A stretch of DNA of 64,000 bases from Sphingorhabdus contaminans (GTDB lineage Bacteria; Pseudomonadota; Alphaproteobacteria; Sphingomonadales; Sphingomonadaceae). Below the pieces are notes generated by a model. It ran no database searches and was not told the origin of the DNA. It saw only the letters and a program-made list of their open reading frames with translations. The first letter of the stretch is position 1, and every line of letters starts with the position of its first letter. The position numbers were made by a program, and so were the translations under genes. The stretch lies in assembly GCF_007280415.1 (NCBI RefSeq), contig NZ_VKKU01000002.1, forward strand, positions 1,405,501-1,469,500, given 5' to 3'. Below, in pieces: positions 18,485 to 25,980 of the stretch.

Positions 18485-20872
18485 TCAGTTGGCGTCCGCT
18501 TTGGACATCAAATCCCGGATGGAACAATGCGCCAGTTGGTAAGCCAGCACGGATTCAGCACCCTCGTTCATGTTGAGTCCCCGCGGATTAATGCCGTCAT
18601 GGCACGATCCGGAAACGGGATCAGCCACCGCAACGCCCCGGTCGTTGGACCCGAAAAACCAGGCATAGGCACGGCTCGCATGGCTCAGCCACTGGCGGTC
18701 CCGGGTGGCGTCATATGCCGCATGAGCCGCGTCAATGGCGGCCCATGCCTCCACCGGTTGCTGGTCAAACGGACGGGGCAGGGCATGCGCACGCCCGAAG
18801 CTTTCGGAGCCTACGGGGCGGAAAAGGCCCGCCGGGCTGATCTGGATATCCAGAACCCAGCGCAATGTTTCAAGTCCGGCACGGGTGAAATCGGGCCGGT
18901 CGAGCCGCAGTCCGGCGCGGATGAGGGCCTCCGGCAACCGGCAATTATCATAGGCAAGGACGCTTTCGAACCAGATCCAGTTGTCCCGCCGTGCCGATGC
19001 AAACAGGGTCATCAAACGTTCCCCGCCCTTTTCCAGAACGGACCGTGCCGCCTCGTTCATTCGGTCGGCATCAAGCCGGTAATCCGCGCCCAGCATTGCA
19101 AAGGCGGTGGCGCGCGGCGATCCGAAATCGGCGGCGCTGCCGATGGTCCGGTCGAAAAGACATTGTGCCCAGCGGCGCAACGATGGCGTGATACCCTGAT
19201 GCGATGTGGCACCCAGCGCCCAAAGGGCACGCCCGCAACTGTCCTGCGAACCCGATGCTTCCAGCCAGTTTCGGGCATAGCCCATGAAATTGCGGAACTC
19301 CTCAATGTCATCATTCCACGCGCTCTGGACAAAGCCTGCAAAGACCGCCGCAAGCCGGGAGCGATGGGGTTCCGCATCCGGGCCGAGACGGTTCACCAGC
19401 ATCAGCGCCCGTGCATTGTCGTCAACACAATAGCCATGCGCGCGGTCGGGAACCGAAAAGATAGAATGCTGGATGATACCGGTGCTGTCGCAAATGCGCA
19501 GTAGTCCTTCCAGCCCCGGGCTTTGGGCCAAGTCGGCAAAGGGCGAAAAATGGGGCTGAAGCACCTGCGATACCAGATCGTGACAGCGCGCGGCAAAGGC
19601 GGGCCAGATCATGTCGCGACCATGATCATAAGCGCGCTTCTGCATGGCATGGAGGCGATCCGGAGTGTCCAGCAACCCGCCGATTTCGCGGGCCAGCGCG
19701 GCGCTGTCACCAAAAGGAACAAACACGCCACGATCATCCGCCAGCAGTTCGACAGCATGGGCATAAGGGGTGGAAACCACAGCTTTGCCGAGCGCCACGG
19801 CATAGGACAATGTGCCCGATGTCGCCTGGTTGGCGCCAAGATAGGGGGTCACATAAATGTCGGCGGCCTCGATGAGATCCAGCAAATCTTCGGTTTCGAG
19901 GAAGGAGTCGATCCAGCGTATATTGTCCTCAACCCCAAGGTCGCTGGCGAGTTTGCGAAGGCTGTCGCGATATGCTTCGCCCTCCCGCGCGACCAGATTG
20001 GGGTGGGTGGCTCCGACAATGCAGTAAAGCGTTTCGGGATGCGCGGAGGCTATGGCCGGAAGCGCGCCGATCATGGCCTCAATTCCCTTGCCGGGCGACA
20101 AAAGACCGAAGGTCATTATCACCTTCCGGCCGCTCAAATCATGCTCCGCCTTGAACTGGTCCGATCGCCCGAAAGGACGGTCGGGGACACCATGGGGAAT
20201 GATTTCGATCTGGTCGGGATCCGCGCCGTATATGTCCCGCAGCAAAATGGCGGCACGGTCCGACATCACAATCAGCTTGGACGCGCGGGCGATTATCCGT
20301 TCGATCACCCGGCGCTGGTCGGCATCGGGGTCGGGCATCACGGTGTGCAAAGTGACGATCAGCGGTGCCGCAACGCGGTCGAGCAGTTCGAGAATCTGGT
20401 CTCCGGCATAGCCGCCAAAAAGGCCAAATTCATGCTGCAGCCAGACAAGATCTGCATGGCTGGATTCGATCTGCCGTGCCGCCGCAATGAAGCTGTCTTT
20501 GTCATTTTCGACAATCACACCGCGCACAGGTGATGCAAATGCAATATCGTTGGTGACAGGCGCCATCGCATATACATCAATTTTGGTATCCGGGAACGCC
20601 GCCCGAATGGAATCGTGAATATCCGCGGTGAATGTCGCAATCCCGCAGCGCCGCGGTGTGTAACCACCGACAAGGGCGATCCTAGGTGCAATGGCAGCGG
20701 CCTGATTTGCCGCCGAATTTCCGTTGGCAGAGGCGTCTTCATCCAGCATGAAGCCACGGCGTAAGATACGCTCAATCCGCAAATCGGTAATGGAGGAAGG
20801 CTTGAACCCCCGGGCTAAACCGCTGGGAAGTTGTTTGGCATTGGCGGTAGTTGGATTGGCCAAAAAGCTCAT
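18485..20872 (-). CDS. GT4 glycosyltransferase fused to an alpha-helical toroid domain
   Basis: 795 residues, ATG preceded by GGAG. Residues about 48-425 are a GT-B fold glycosyltransferase of family 4: the N-lobe starts IALVGGYTPRRCGIATFT, and the C-lobe holds GLLSPGKGIE and the nucleotide-sugar region YVTPYLGANQATSGTLSYA. Residues about 430-795 have the repeated helical pattern and aromatic motifs of an (alpha/alpha) toroid as in glycan hydrolases and lyases (YCVDDNARALML, WIWFESVLAYDN, MNEGAESVLAYQL). Fusion with a likely glycan-trimming domain and the adjacent GH130 gene suggest synthesis and turnover of a mannose-type glycan or compatible solute. No membrane segment is visible. Confidence 0.82.
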   Translation of the reverse strand: MSFLANPTTANAKQLPSGLARGFKPSSITDLRIERILRRGFMLDEDASANGNSAANQAAAIAPRIALVGGYTPRRCGIATFTADIHDSIRAAFPDTKIDVYAMAPVTNDIAFASPVRGVIVENDKDSFIAAARQIESSHADLVWLQHEFGLFGGYAGDQILELLDRVAAPLIVTLHTVMPDPDADQRRVIERIIARASKLIVMSDRAAILLRDIYGADPDQIEIIPHGVPDRPFGRSDQFKAEHDLSGRKVIMTFGLLSPGKGIEAMIGALPAIASAHPETLYCIVGATHPNLVAREGEAYRDSLRKLASDLGVEDNIRWIDSFLETEDLLDLIEAADIYVTPYLGANQATSGTLSYAVALGKAVVSTPYAHAVELLADDRGVFVPFGDSAALAREIGGLLDTPDRLHAMQKRAYDHGRDMIWPAFAARCHDLVSQVLQPHFSPFADLAQSPGLEGLLRICDSTGIIQHSIFSVPDRAHGYCVDDNARALMLVNRLGPDAEPHRSRLAAVFAGFVQSAWNDDIEEFRNFMGYARNWLEASGSQDSCGRALWALGATSHQGITPSLRRWAQCLFDRTIGSAADFGSPRATAFAMLGADYRLDADRMNEAARSVLEKGGERLMTLFASARRDNWIWFESVLAYDNCRLPEALIRAGLRLDRPDFTRAGLETLRWVLDIQISPAGLFRPVGSESFGRAHALPRPFDQQPVEAWAAIDAAHAAYDATRDRQWLSHASRAYAWFFGSNDRGVAVADPVSGSCHDGINPRGLNMNEGAESVLAYQLAHCSIRDLMSKADAN

Positions 20873-21046
20873 TGCTGCATCTCCAAAACAAATATGTGAT
20901 TCAACCCGGCGGCTGCAAAAGCCGGAGGGATGAAGGCGCCACAGCTTGCCGCGAACCCGTCGCCACCCGCGTGTTTCCTTCGATGAAAGTCGTAAGCAAA
21001 ACCGAAGGTGGCGATGTTTGTTCCAGCCGCCGAAATTTCGGAGGAC

Positions 21047-21658
21047 CTAGCTTACGGCCTCTTTTACCGTTTCAAGATTTGCATTGGCGAAATCCCAATT
21101 CACCAGATGTTCGAGGAAGGCCTTCACAAAATCGGGTCGGCGATTCTGGTAATCGAGATAATAGGCATGCTCCCAGACATCGCAGCAGAGCAGAGGCGTT
21201 TCACCCTTTTCGAAGGGAACTTCGGCATCATGGGTCGTGACGATCCGCACCGCATTGTCGACGTAGACAAGCCATGCCCAGCCCGAACCGAAATGCTTTG
21301 TCGCGGCTTCGGCAAAGGCAGTCTGAAAGTCCTCAGGGCTTCCAATATGATCTGCGATCAGCTTCTTGATTTCGCCCGAAGCCTCGCCCCCACCGTCGGG
21401 GCTCATTGAGCGCCAGAAGAAATCATGGTTCCAGATCTGCGCAGCGTTGTTGTAAACCGTCTCTTTGCCGTCCACATCATGGGTCCGGTGTATGACTTCC
21501 TCCAGCGGCAGATCTCTCAGCGGGTCATCCTTCAGCAAGTCGTTCAATTTGTCGACATAGGCTTTATGATGCTTGCCATAATGATATGACATTGTTTCCG
21601 CAGAAATATGCGGTTCCAGCGCATCTTGCGCGTAGGGCAATGGTTTGAGCGTAAACAT
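21047..21658 (-). CDS. sodB: Superoxide dismutase, iron type
   Basis: 203 residues from the ATG at 21658, with GGAG thirteen bases upstream; the longer frame to 21721 adds a proline-rich leader foreign to the family. Ligand positions are present: His26 in YHYGKHH, the His in IWNHDFFW, and Asp and His in DVWEHAYY. The Gln in NNAAQIWNH is the placement found in iron enzymes rather than manganese ones. It removes superoxide in the cytoplasm. It stands next to the photosynthesis-gene scar. A CCGAAATTTCGG palindrome lies just downstream at 21030-21041. Confidence 0.93.
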   Translation of the reverse strand: MFTLKPLPYAQDALEPHISAETMSYHYGKHHKAYVDKLNDLLKDDPLRDLPLEEVIHRTHDVDGKETVYNNAAQIWNHDFFWRSMSPDGGGEASGEIKKLIADHIGSPEDFQTAFAEAATKHFGSGWAWLVYVDNAVRIVTTHDAEVPFEKGETPLLCCDVWEHAYYLDYQNRRPDFVKAFLEHLVNWDFANANLETVKEAVS

Positions 21659-21864
21659 AGAGGGGCCGTCTCCTTCGAAAAATTGGGGGCGGGAACGGTC
21701 CGGTAATGCGGGACCATCCATTCACGGCAGATTGAACGCGCCAACCGTAGAATTGGTCCCGCTTTGCGCAAAATTGAACGCAGCGCCTAATTTCCGCGCT
21801 TATAGACAAGCCACAGGATGCGTCTTAAATCCGGAACCGTACGGAATGCAGCGGGGGTCGGTAA

Positions 21865-22005
21865 GTGTCAGAAATCTATCCCGACACCTCTGAAGCGCCG
21901 AAACGAATTTTGGTTTTTGGGGCGACCGGAACCATCGGTCGCGCGACCGTAAGGGCTTTGGCGGAACGTGGATATGACGTTACCTGCTTCGCGCGAACCG
22001 GTGCC
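21865..22005 (+). pseudogene. bciA: 5' fragment of divinyl (proto)chlorophyllide reductase gene
   Basis: From a GTG at 21865 the frame encodes about 47 residues carrying a Rossmann dinucleotide fold start, [19 protein letters not shown] followed by a second strand ending CFARTGA. This matches the N-terminus of BciA, the NADPH-dependent 8-vinyl reductase of bacteriochlorophyll synthesis. Homology stops at about 22005; beyond it the same frame continues to 22359 only as antisense of the bchI fragment. Alone the fragment could belong to any NmrA-like reductase; the abutting bchI piece makes BciA by far the best reading. It is non-functional. Confidence 0.72.
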
Positions 22006-22007
22006 CA

Positions 22008-22400
22008 ACGATGCGCCTTGGCGAGCAAACCTGGTTCGAACCGCTTTTCCCCATGGGCGAGGGCGCGCTCTAGATCAAGCGTGCCGAGCACGCGATCTTC
22101 TGTCGAACCTAATGGCAAGTCGACAAATGGAACTGGCATCTTGTGGGCCTTGAGCGACGTGCAAAGATCAGGGCACTCTTCACGGGCTTCGGGGGCACAG
22201 TTAAATCGGCAACCTTCTACAACCGACATGCGAGGTAGTGTAGCTGCGAGAGCGCGGGCTGCAGTCGATTTTCCGGTGCCGCGATCACCGAAAATCATAA
22301 CTCCGCTAATACGCGCATCAACTGCGGCAATCAGCAACGCAAGCTTCATCTCATCCTGACCGACAATCGCGCTGAATGGAAAGCTGCCGATTACTGTACG
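22008..22400 (-). pseudogene. bchI: 5' fragment of magnesium chelatase ATPase subunit I
   Basis: Reading the minus strand from 22400 gives an in-frame product containing [20 protein letters not shown], Walker [10 protein letters not shown], the [17 protein letters not shown] region and [11 protein letters not shown]. These are in order and at normal spacing for BchI of the bacteriochlorophyll magnesium chelatase. Homology ends at AKAHR (22008), just where intact BchI continues into the Walker B strand, and the rest is lost. Upstream, a TAG at 22401-22403 interrupts the frame and no start codon precedes SFPFSA, so the start has decayed too. The frame open to 21876 is read-through into antisense bciA. 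The first ATG inside is at 22349. Confidence 0.88.
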
Positions 22401-22754
22401 CTAACAGAAGAATAGAAGACGGCAAGACGCTTACCGCATTTCGCGCGTCAACGTATTACTTTGGTTGAATGATAAGGCCTGGTCACGAATAAAGAAGCCT
22501 GTGCCATCAACTTCGCGGTGTCAGAAAAGCTGCAGGAGTGAACAGCCCGCCAATCGTAGATGATGATTTGACCAAAGACTGGAGATTAACAATTGACCCG
22601 CCCGCCAAAAAACAACTGGGGAGCTGTGTGACGGGCGGGTCCGGTTGGCAAAAGCTCTCTCGCAAGCGAGATGAAACTTTACCAAACCGATCTCTTAACT
22701 CTGGTGTCCTGAAACTTTAACGAAAACTGGCAAAAGTTCAGGGTAAAAGGTCAG
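22401..22754. other. Intergenic region upstream of the bchI remnant
   Basis: No gene is supported in these 354 bases. The left half is probably the old bchI promoter region. The right half holds the two nested hairpins described as a candidate RNA. A 60-codon frame at 22538-22720 crosses the hairpins and has no ribosome site, so it is not taken as a gene. Confidence 0.6.
22590..22690 (-). ncRNA. Candidate structured RNA, two stem-loops
   Basis: GACCCGCCCG at 22595-22604 and CGGGCGGGTC at 22632-22641 form a perfect 10-bp stem. Directly after it, GGTTGGCAAAAG (22643-22654) pairs imperfectly with CTTTACCAAACC (22677-22688) and encloses TCTCGC/GCGAGA (22658-22671). Read on the minus strand, the inner loop is G-CUUG-C, a known stable tetraloop, which favours minus-strand transcription. 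There is no T tract, so these are not simple terminators of the GMC gene. No known RNA family is recognised; this could also be a repeat or protein site. Confidence 0.32.
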
Positions 22755-24293
22755 CTAGCGGGCCTCCCTTGCAATGAATTCAGCCGCACGAGTAGCGATC
22801 ATCGCGACAGCGGCATTAGGGTGTCCGCGGACAAGCGAAGGCATAACGGAGGCATCAGCAACCCACAGCTGGTCGCAACCGTGAACCCGCAAATTGGAAG
22901 ATACGACGCCTTGTTCTTTGTCACCCATACGACAGGTCCCGGCTGGATGGTAAACGGTCTGCACATTGTGACAGATTTCCGCGAAAAGCGTATCATAGTC
23001 GTTGATATGTGCGCCCGGAAAATGTTCGGTAGAAATTTGTGTACTGAACGGCGGCTGTGCCGCAACCTTACGTGCGAGTTCCACTCCAGCCAAAATGGCT
23101 TTCCGATCTAGTCCTTCTCTGTCCGAAAACAAACCGAAGTCGATTTTTGGCGCTATTTCGACATGCCTAGTCGACACCGTCACGCTGCCTCGGGAATGAG
23201 GAGCAACAACTGCTACACCGATCGCAAAACCATCAACGAGCGGTGGCTTCAGCGCTTCTTCCCGCCACTCGAGTGGCGCGAAGATAAGCTCGATATCTGG
23301 TGCTAACAACTTCGGGGTTGATCGCGCAAAGGCAATCGCCTCGGCAACGTTCGATGCAAGCGGTCCTCGTTTGCGAAACAGATAATTCAGCAGGTTTTTT
23401 GGCGATTCTGCGGATTTGTAAGTTTCGTTGTGATTGGTTTTGAAAACTGGAACCACCATGGGGTGATCCTGAAGATGTTGTCCGACATGCGGGGAATTGA
23501 CTGCAACTTCGATACCCAATTTTTGAAGTGTTGTGCCATCGCCGATACCGGACCGGATTAGCAATGCGGGTGTTTCAATGGCACCGGCCGTCACTATCAC
23601 ACCAGCTTTGGCGAGCGCAGAAACGCGGCCTTGCGCGCTATTCATCATTACGCCAACGGCTTTGCCTTGCTCAATAATCAAACTTTCCACCATCATATTG
23701 GTCAAAGTGACCAGATTGGGCCTGTTTAAGGCAGGCACAAGATGGCTATGGTAAATGCTATGGCGCTTTCCGTTGCGGATGTTGGACTCTACAATCCAAG
23801 CACCTTCAAAAGCACCGCCGTTATAGGAATCTGCGGAGTTTCCGATTATCCTGCGAGCGGAATCCACAAATTCCGTTGCCGCGGGATGGGCATTCTCATT
23901 AACGCCATGCTCCACTTCATTGTCCAATTGCTGAAAAACTGGAGTGACGTCGCTCCATCCCCAGCCCGTGGCTCCGAACTGCCCCCATTCATCAAAGTCA
24001 GCTGGGTGACCCCATTGATGGATTAGTGCATTCATGTTGGAGCTGCCGCCCAGCATTCTTCCGCGCGGAATATAGATGGAGCGCATGGATTCACACTGCG
24101 AGACGCTTTGGTAATTCCAATCGTTGCGGCCTTTGAATAGCTTCGTGAATCCAGCCGGCACTTTAACGAACGGATTGCGCGGCTTGCCACCGGCTTCAAT
24201 CAGTAGCACACGATTCCTGCCATTGGCAGATAGCCGATTGGCGAGCACAGAACCCGCCGTTCCAGCACCGACAATGATATAATCGCTTATCAC
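22755..24293 (-). CDS. GMC-family FAD-dependent oxidoreductase
   Basis: 512 residues from a GTG at 24293 with GGAG eight bases upstream; the frame to 24326 only adds a short untidy leader. The N-terminus has the FAD-binding DYIIVGAGTAGSVLANRL, followed by GRMLGGSSNMNALI (GMC signature 1) near 83 and a TAGAIETPALL signature 2 near 250. The C-terminal AGTCRMG and HPNAAVAMIATRAAEFI carry the active-site region. Closest in kind to choline and alcohol dehydrogenases; the alcohol substrate is unknown. Transcription appears to be controlled by the neighbouring TetR protein, because the same operator lies in both promoters. Confidence 0.9.
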   Translation of the reverse strand: MISDYIIVGAGTAGSVLANRLSANGRNRVLLIEAGGKPRNPFVKVPAGFTKLFKGRNDWNYQSVSQCESMRSIYIPRGRMLGGSSNMNALIHQWGHPADFDEWGQFGATGWGWSDVTPVFQQLDNEVEHGVNENAHPAATEFVDSARRIIGNSADSYNGGAFEGAWIVESNIRNGKRHSIYHSHLVPALNRPNLVTLTNMMVESLIIEQGKAVGVMMNSAQGRVSALAKAGVIVTAGAIETPALLIRSGIGDGTTLQKLGIEVAVNSPHVGQHLQDHPMVVPVFKTNHNETYKSAESPKNLLNYLFRKRGPLASNVAEAIAFARSTPKLLAPDIELIFAPLEWREEALKPPLVDGFAIGVAVVAPHSRGSVTVSTRHVEIAPKIDFGLFSDREGLDRKAILAGVELARKVAAQPPFSTQISTEHFPGAHINDYDTLFAEICHNVQTVYHPAGTCRMGDKEQGVVSSNLRVHGCDQLWVADASVMPSLVRGHPNAAVAMIATRAAEFIAREAR

Positions 24294-24311
24294 AATCCAC
24301 TCCAACAAAAT

Positions 24312-24336
24312 GACTATTTCTCTCACGAAAATAGTC
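24312..24336. promoter_or_regulatory. Inverted repeat in the GMC gene leader
   Basis: GACTATTT at 24312-24319 pairs with AAATAGTC at 24329-24336 (8 bp, 9-base gap), between the predicted transcription start and the GTG start of the GMC gene. It shares the ACTAT/ATAGT core of the TetR operators and could be a second, weaker site or a leader hairpin. Confidence 0.45.
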
Positions 24337-24354
24337 TGCGACCCATCGGAGTCG

Positions 24355-24383
24355 CTTATACATAGTACAACTATGTTTGTAAA
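24355..24383 (-). promoter_or_regulatory. Promoter of the GMC gene with operator in the spacer
   Basis: On the minus strand a -35 box TTTACA (24383-24378) and a -10 box TATAAG (24360-24355) are separated by 17 bases. The spacer is filled by the palindrome ACATAGT-ACA-ACTATGT (24360-24376). The same core CATAGT-N3-ACTATG is found before the TetR gene upstream, so binding there should block polymerase. Confidence 0.7.
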
Positions 24384-24425
24384 GACATTCGTCTTAGTTG
24401 GGTTTTTCGTGCTGAGTGTTATTTT

Positions 24426-25028
24426 TCAGGCTTTTGCGCCCTGATTGGTCGCGATCCATTGGTTCAATATCGCCTCTATCGTTTCGATTACGTCGTCTTC
24501 GGCAACATTTGAATCGTTGCCCGCCAAAGCAAAGCACGACTCATTGAGTAGGCCCAAAATCGCGAGCGCGGTTACCCGCAAACGCGACTTCTGCACCGAT
24601 TTGCTTCCCGCCAATAGGCGCAAGGCCGGTTCAATAGCTTCCAAAGCAATGCCTGTATCAATTTCTTTCCATTGCATTTGCCCCAAAATGCCGGGCGCAT
24701 CGATCAAGACAATTCGAAGATATTCGGGCCGTTGCGACAGCTGGAGTGAAGCTCTCGCTCCTGTAAGAAATCTGAATATCCCCGACGGTACTTTGCTGGC
24801 TGCTTCCGACACAGCGCCGTCGAATTCCCTTTGCAACTGCCGAACGACTTCGGCAAAAAGATCCCGCTTCCCCTTAAAATGATGAAAAAATGCCCCCTCG
24901 GTTACACCCGCACCGCGCGCAATTTCACTGGTTGTTGATTGCGCAAAGCCTTTTTCAGAAAACAGCTTTCGAGCTGTCCTGATTATGTCCCCCCGAGTAA
25001 TGGCTGCATCAGCGGCGCTCCGCTTCAT
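24426..25028 (-). CDS. TetR/AcrR-family regulator, likely autoregulated
   Basis: 200 residues from the ATG at 25028, preceded by AGGAG; the longer frame to 25067 would place translation inside the promoter. Residues about 10-55 form the TetR helix-turn-helix (TTSEIARGAGVTEGAFFHHF). The C-terminal ligand domain is alpha-helical. It lies upstream of and in line with the GMC gene, and a matching operator sits in each promoter, so it probably represses itself and the oxidoreductase until an inducer, perhaps the substrate, is present. It is clearly related to the second TetR protein at 25284. Confidence 0.88.
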   Translation of the reverse strand: MKRSAADAAITRGDIIRTARKLFSEKGFAQSTTSEIARGAGVTEGAFFHHFKGKRDLFAEVVRQLQREFDGAVSEAASKVPSGIFRFLTGARASLQLSQRPEYLRIVLIDAPGILGQMQWKEIDTGIALEAIEPALRLLAGSKSVQKSRLRVTALAILGLLNESCFALAGNDSNVAEDDVIETIEAILNQWIATNQGAKA

Positions 25029-25056
25029 AGCCAATCTCCTCTTGCTCCAAAGAAGA

Positions 25057-25086
25057 ACAATATTCATAGTAATACTATGTAGTCAA
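25057..25086 (-). promoter_or_regulatory. Promoter of the TetR gene with operator in the spacer
   Basis: The minus strand shows -35 TTGACT (25086-25081), an 18-base spacer and -10 TATTGT (25062-25057). The spacer contains CATAGT-AAT-ACTATG (25065-25079), the same half-sites and spacing as the operator before the GMC gene. This placement predicts direct autorepression. Confidence 0.68.
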
Positions 25087-25247
25087 TAAGAGTTTTTTCC
25101 AAAATGGAGTAAAGTTTTAAATAGTTAAGTCGAAGTCTAGATTTGTAGGTGCCGACTATCAAAAGTTAGGACTATCCAGTCGGTCCGTTTAGATTGAATG
25201 TGGTTAACCAAGCACGATTCTTAGTGGTCTGTCGGTTCAAGTTACGC

Positions 25248-25275
25248 TTGACCACAATGCAACACTATCTAATAT
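25248..25275 (+). promoter_or_regulatory. Possible promoter of the second TetR gene
   Basis: TTGACC at 25248-25253 and TAATAT at 25270-25275 are 16 bases apart. The ATG at 25284 then lies only about ten bases after the -10 box with no ribosome site, which would give a leaderless or nearly leaderless message. The CATAGT operator is not present here. Confidence 0.4.
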
Positions 25276-25283
25276 AGGCCGCT

Positions 25284-25952
25284 ATGGGGAAAAAGAGCGC
25301 CGCTGAAGCCGAAAAAACACGCAAACTAATTGTTGCGACGGCACGTGATTTATTTGCAGAACTGGGGTTTGCAGGAGCGACGACTAGTCGCATAGCTAAA
25401 TCTGCTGGATTGACAGAAGGTGCGTTTTTTCATCACTTCAAAGATAAGAAGGCTTTGTTCGCCGAGGTTGTCAGAAACCTCCAGCTTGAATTTGCGCATG
25501 CGGTTGTGATCCGTGGCCGCGGTGGTGATAATTTCCTCGATCGGTTTCTAATCGGTGCGAGGGCTTCGATTGAGTTATCCCAAAGTCCTGAATATCTGAA
25601 GTTGGTGCTGATAGAGGCTCCTACCATTTTGGATACTGAGAATTGGCGGGAAATCGACGCGGCTACTTCGTTGGCCGTCATAGAACCTGCACTTGTGGCA
25701 ATTTCCGGACGAGACCAAGTTGAACCCCGTTTGTTGCGACCAATGGCCCTACTAGTATTGGGCTTGCTCAATGAAACGGCGTTTGCACTCGCTCGCAAAG
25801 ACCAAGAAATTACCATCGATGACGTTATCGACATTTTGGAAGTTTCTATCAAAGACTGGCTGCGTCGGTTGGATCAACCGAGAAAAGTAAGCGGGAAAAT
25901 AGCGACTGAACCGGCGGTGATCAGAAACAAATCCAAGGCAGCTAAATCATAG
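25284..25952 (+). CDS. TetR/AcrR-family regulator, paralogue of its neighbour
   Basis: 222 residues. The DNA-binding part (TTSRIAKSAGLTEGAFFHHF, about 34-53) and the following FAEVVRNLQLEF are nearly the same as in the TetR protein at 24426, and the ligand domain follows in register (IGARASIELSQSPEYLKLVLIEAP against TGARASLQLSQRPEYLRIVLIDAP, read in parts). A basic 25-residue tail (KVSGKIAT...NKSKAAKS) is an addition. The pair probably arose by duplication and inversion and is transcribed divergently. Its target is unknown; its own promoter lacks the partner's operator. Confidence 0.87.
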   Translation: MGKKSAAEAEKTRKLIVATARDLFAELGFAGATTSRIAKSAGLTEGAFFHHFKDKKALFAEVVRNLQLEFAHAVVIRGRGGDNFLDRFLIGARASIELSQSPEYLKLVLIEAPTILDTENWREIDAATSLAVIEPALVAISGRDQVEPRLLRPMALLVLGLLNETAFALARKDQEITIDDVIDILEVSIKDWLRRLDQPRKVSGKIATEPAVIRNKSKAAKS

Positions 25953-25980
25953 CTCCGTTTCCAATTTTTAATTTAAAGTG

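Noticed and set aside
17051-19504. 817-codon plus-strand frame
   Set aside because: Antisense to GH130 and the GT4 fusion, which both have clear family motifs; the long frame is a codon-bias effect.
22538-22720. Small 60-codon gene
   Set aside because: It crosses the hairpins, has no good ribosome site and no recognisable product.
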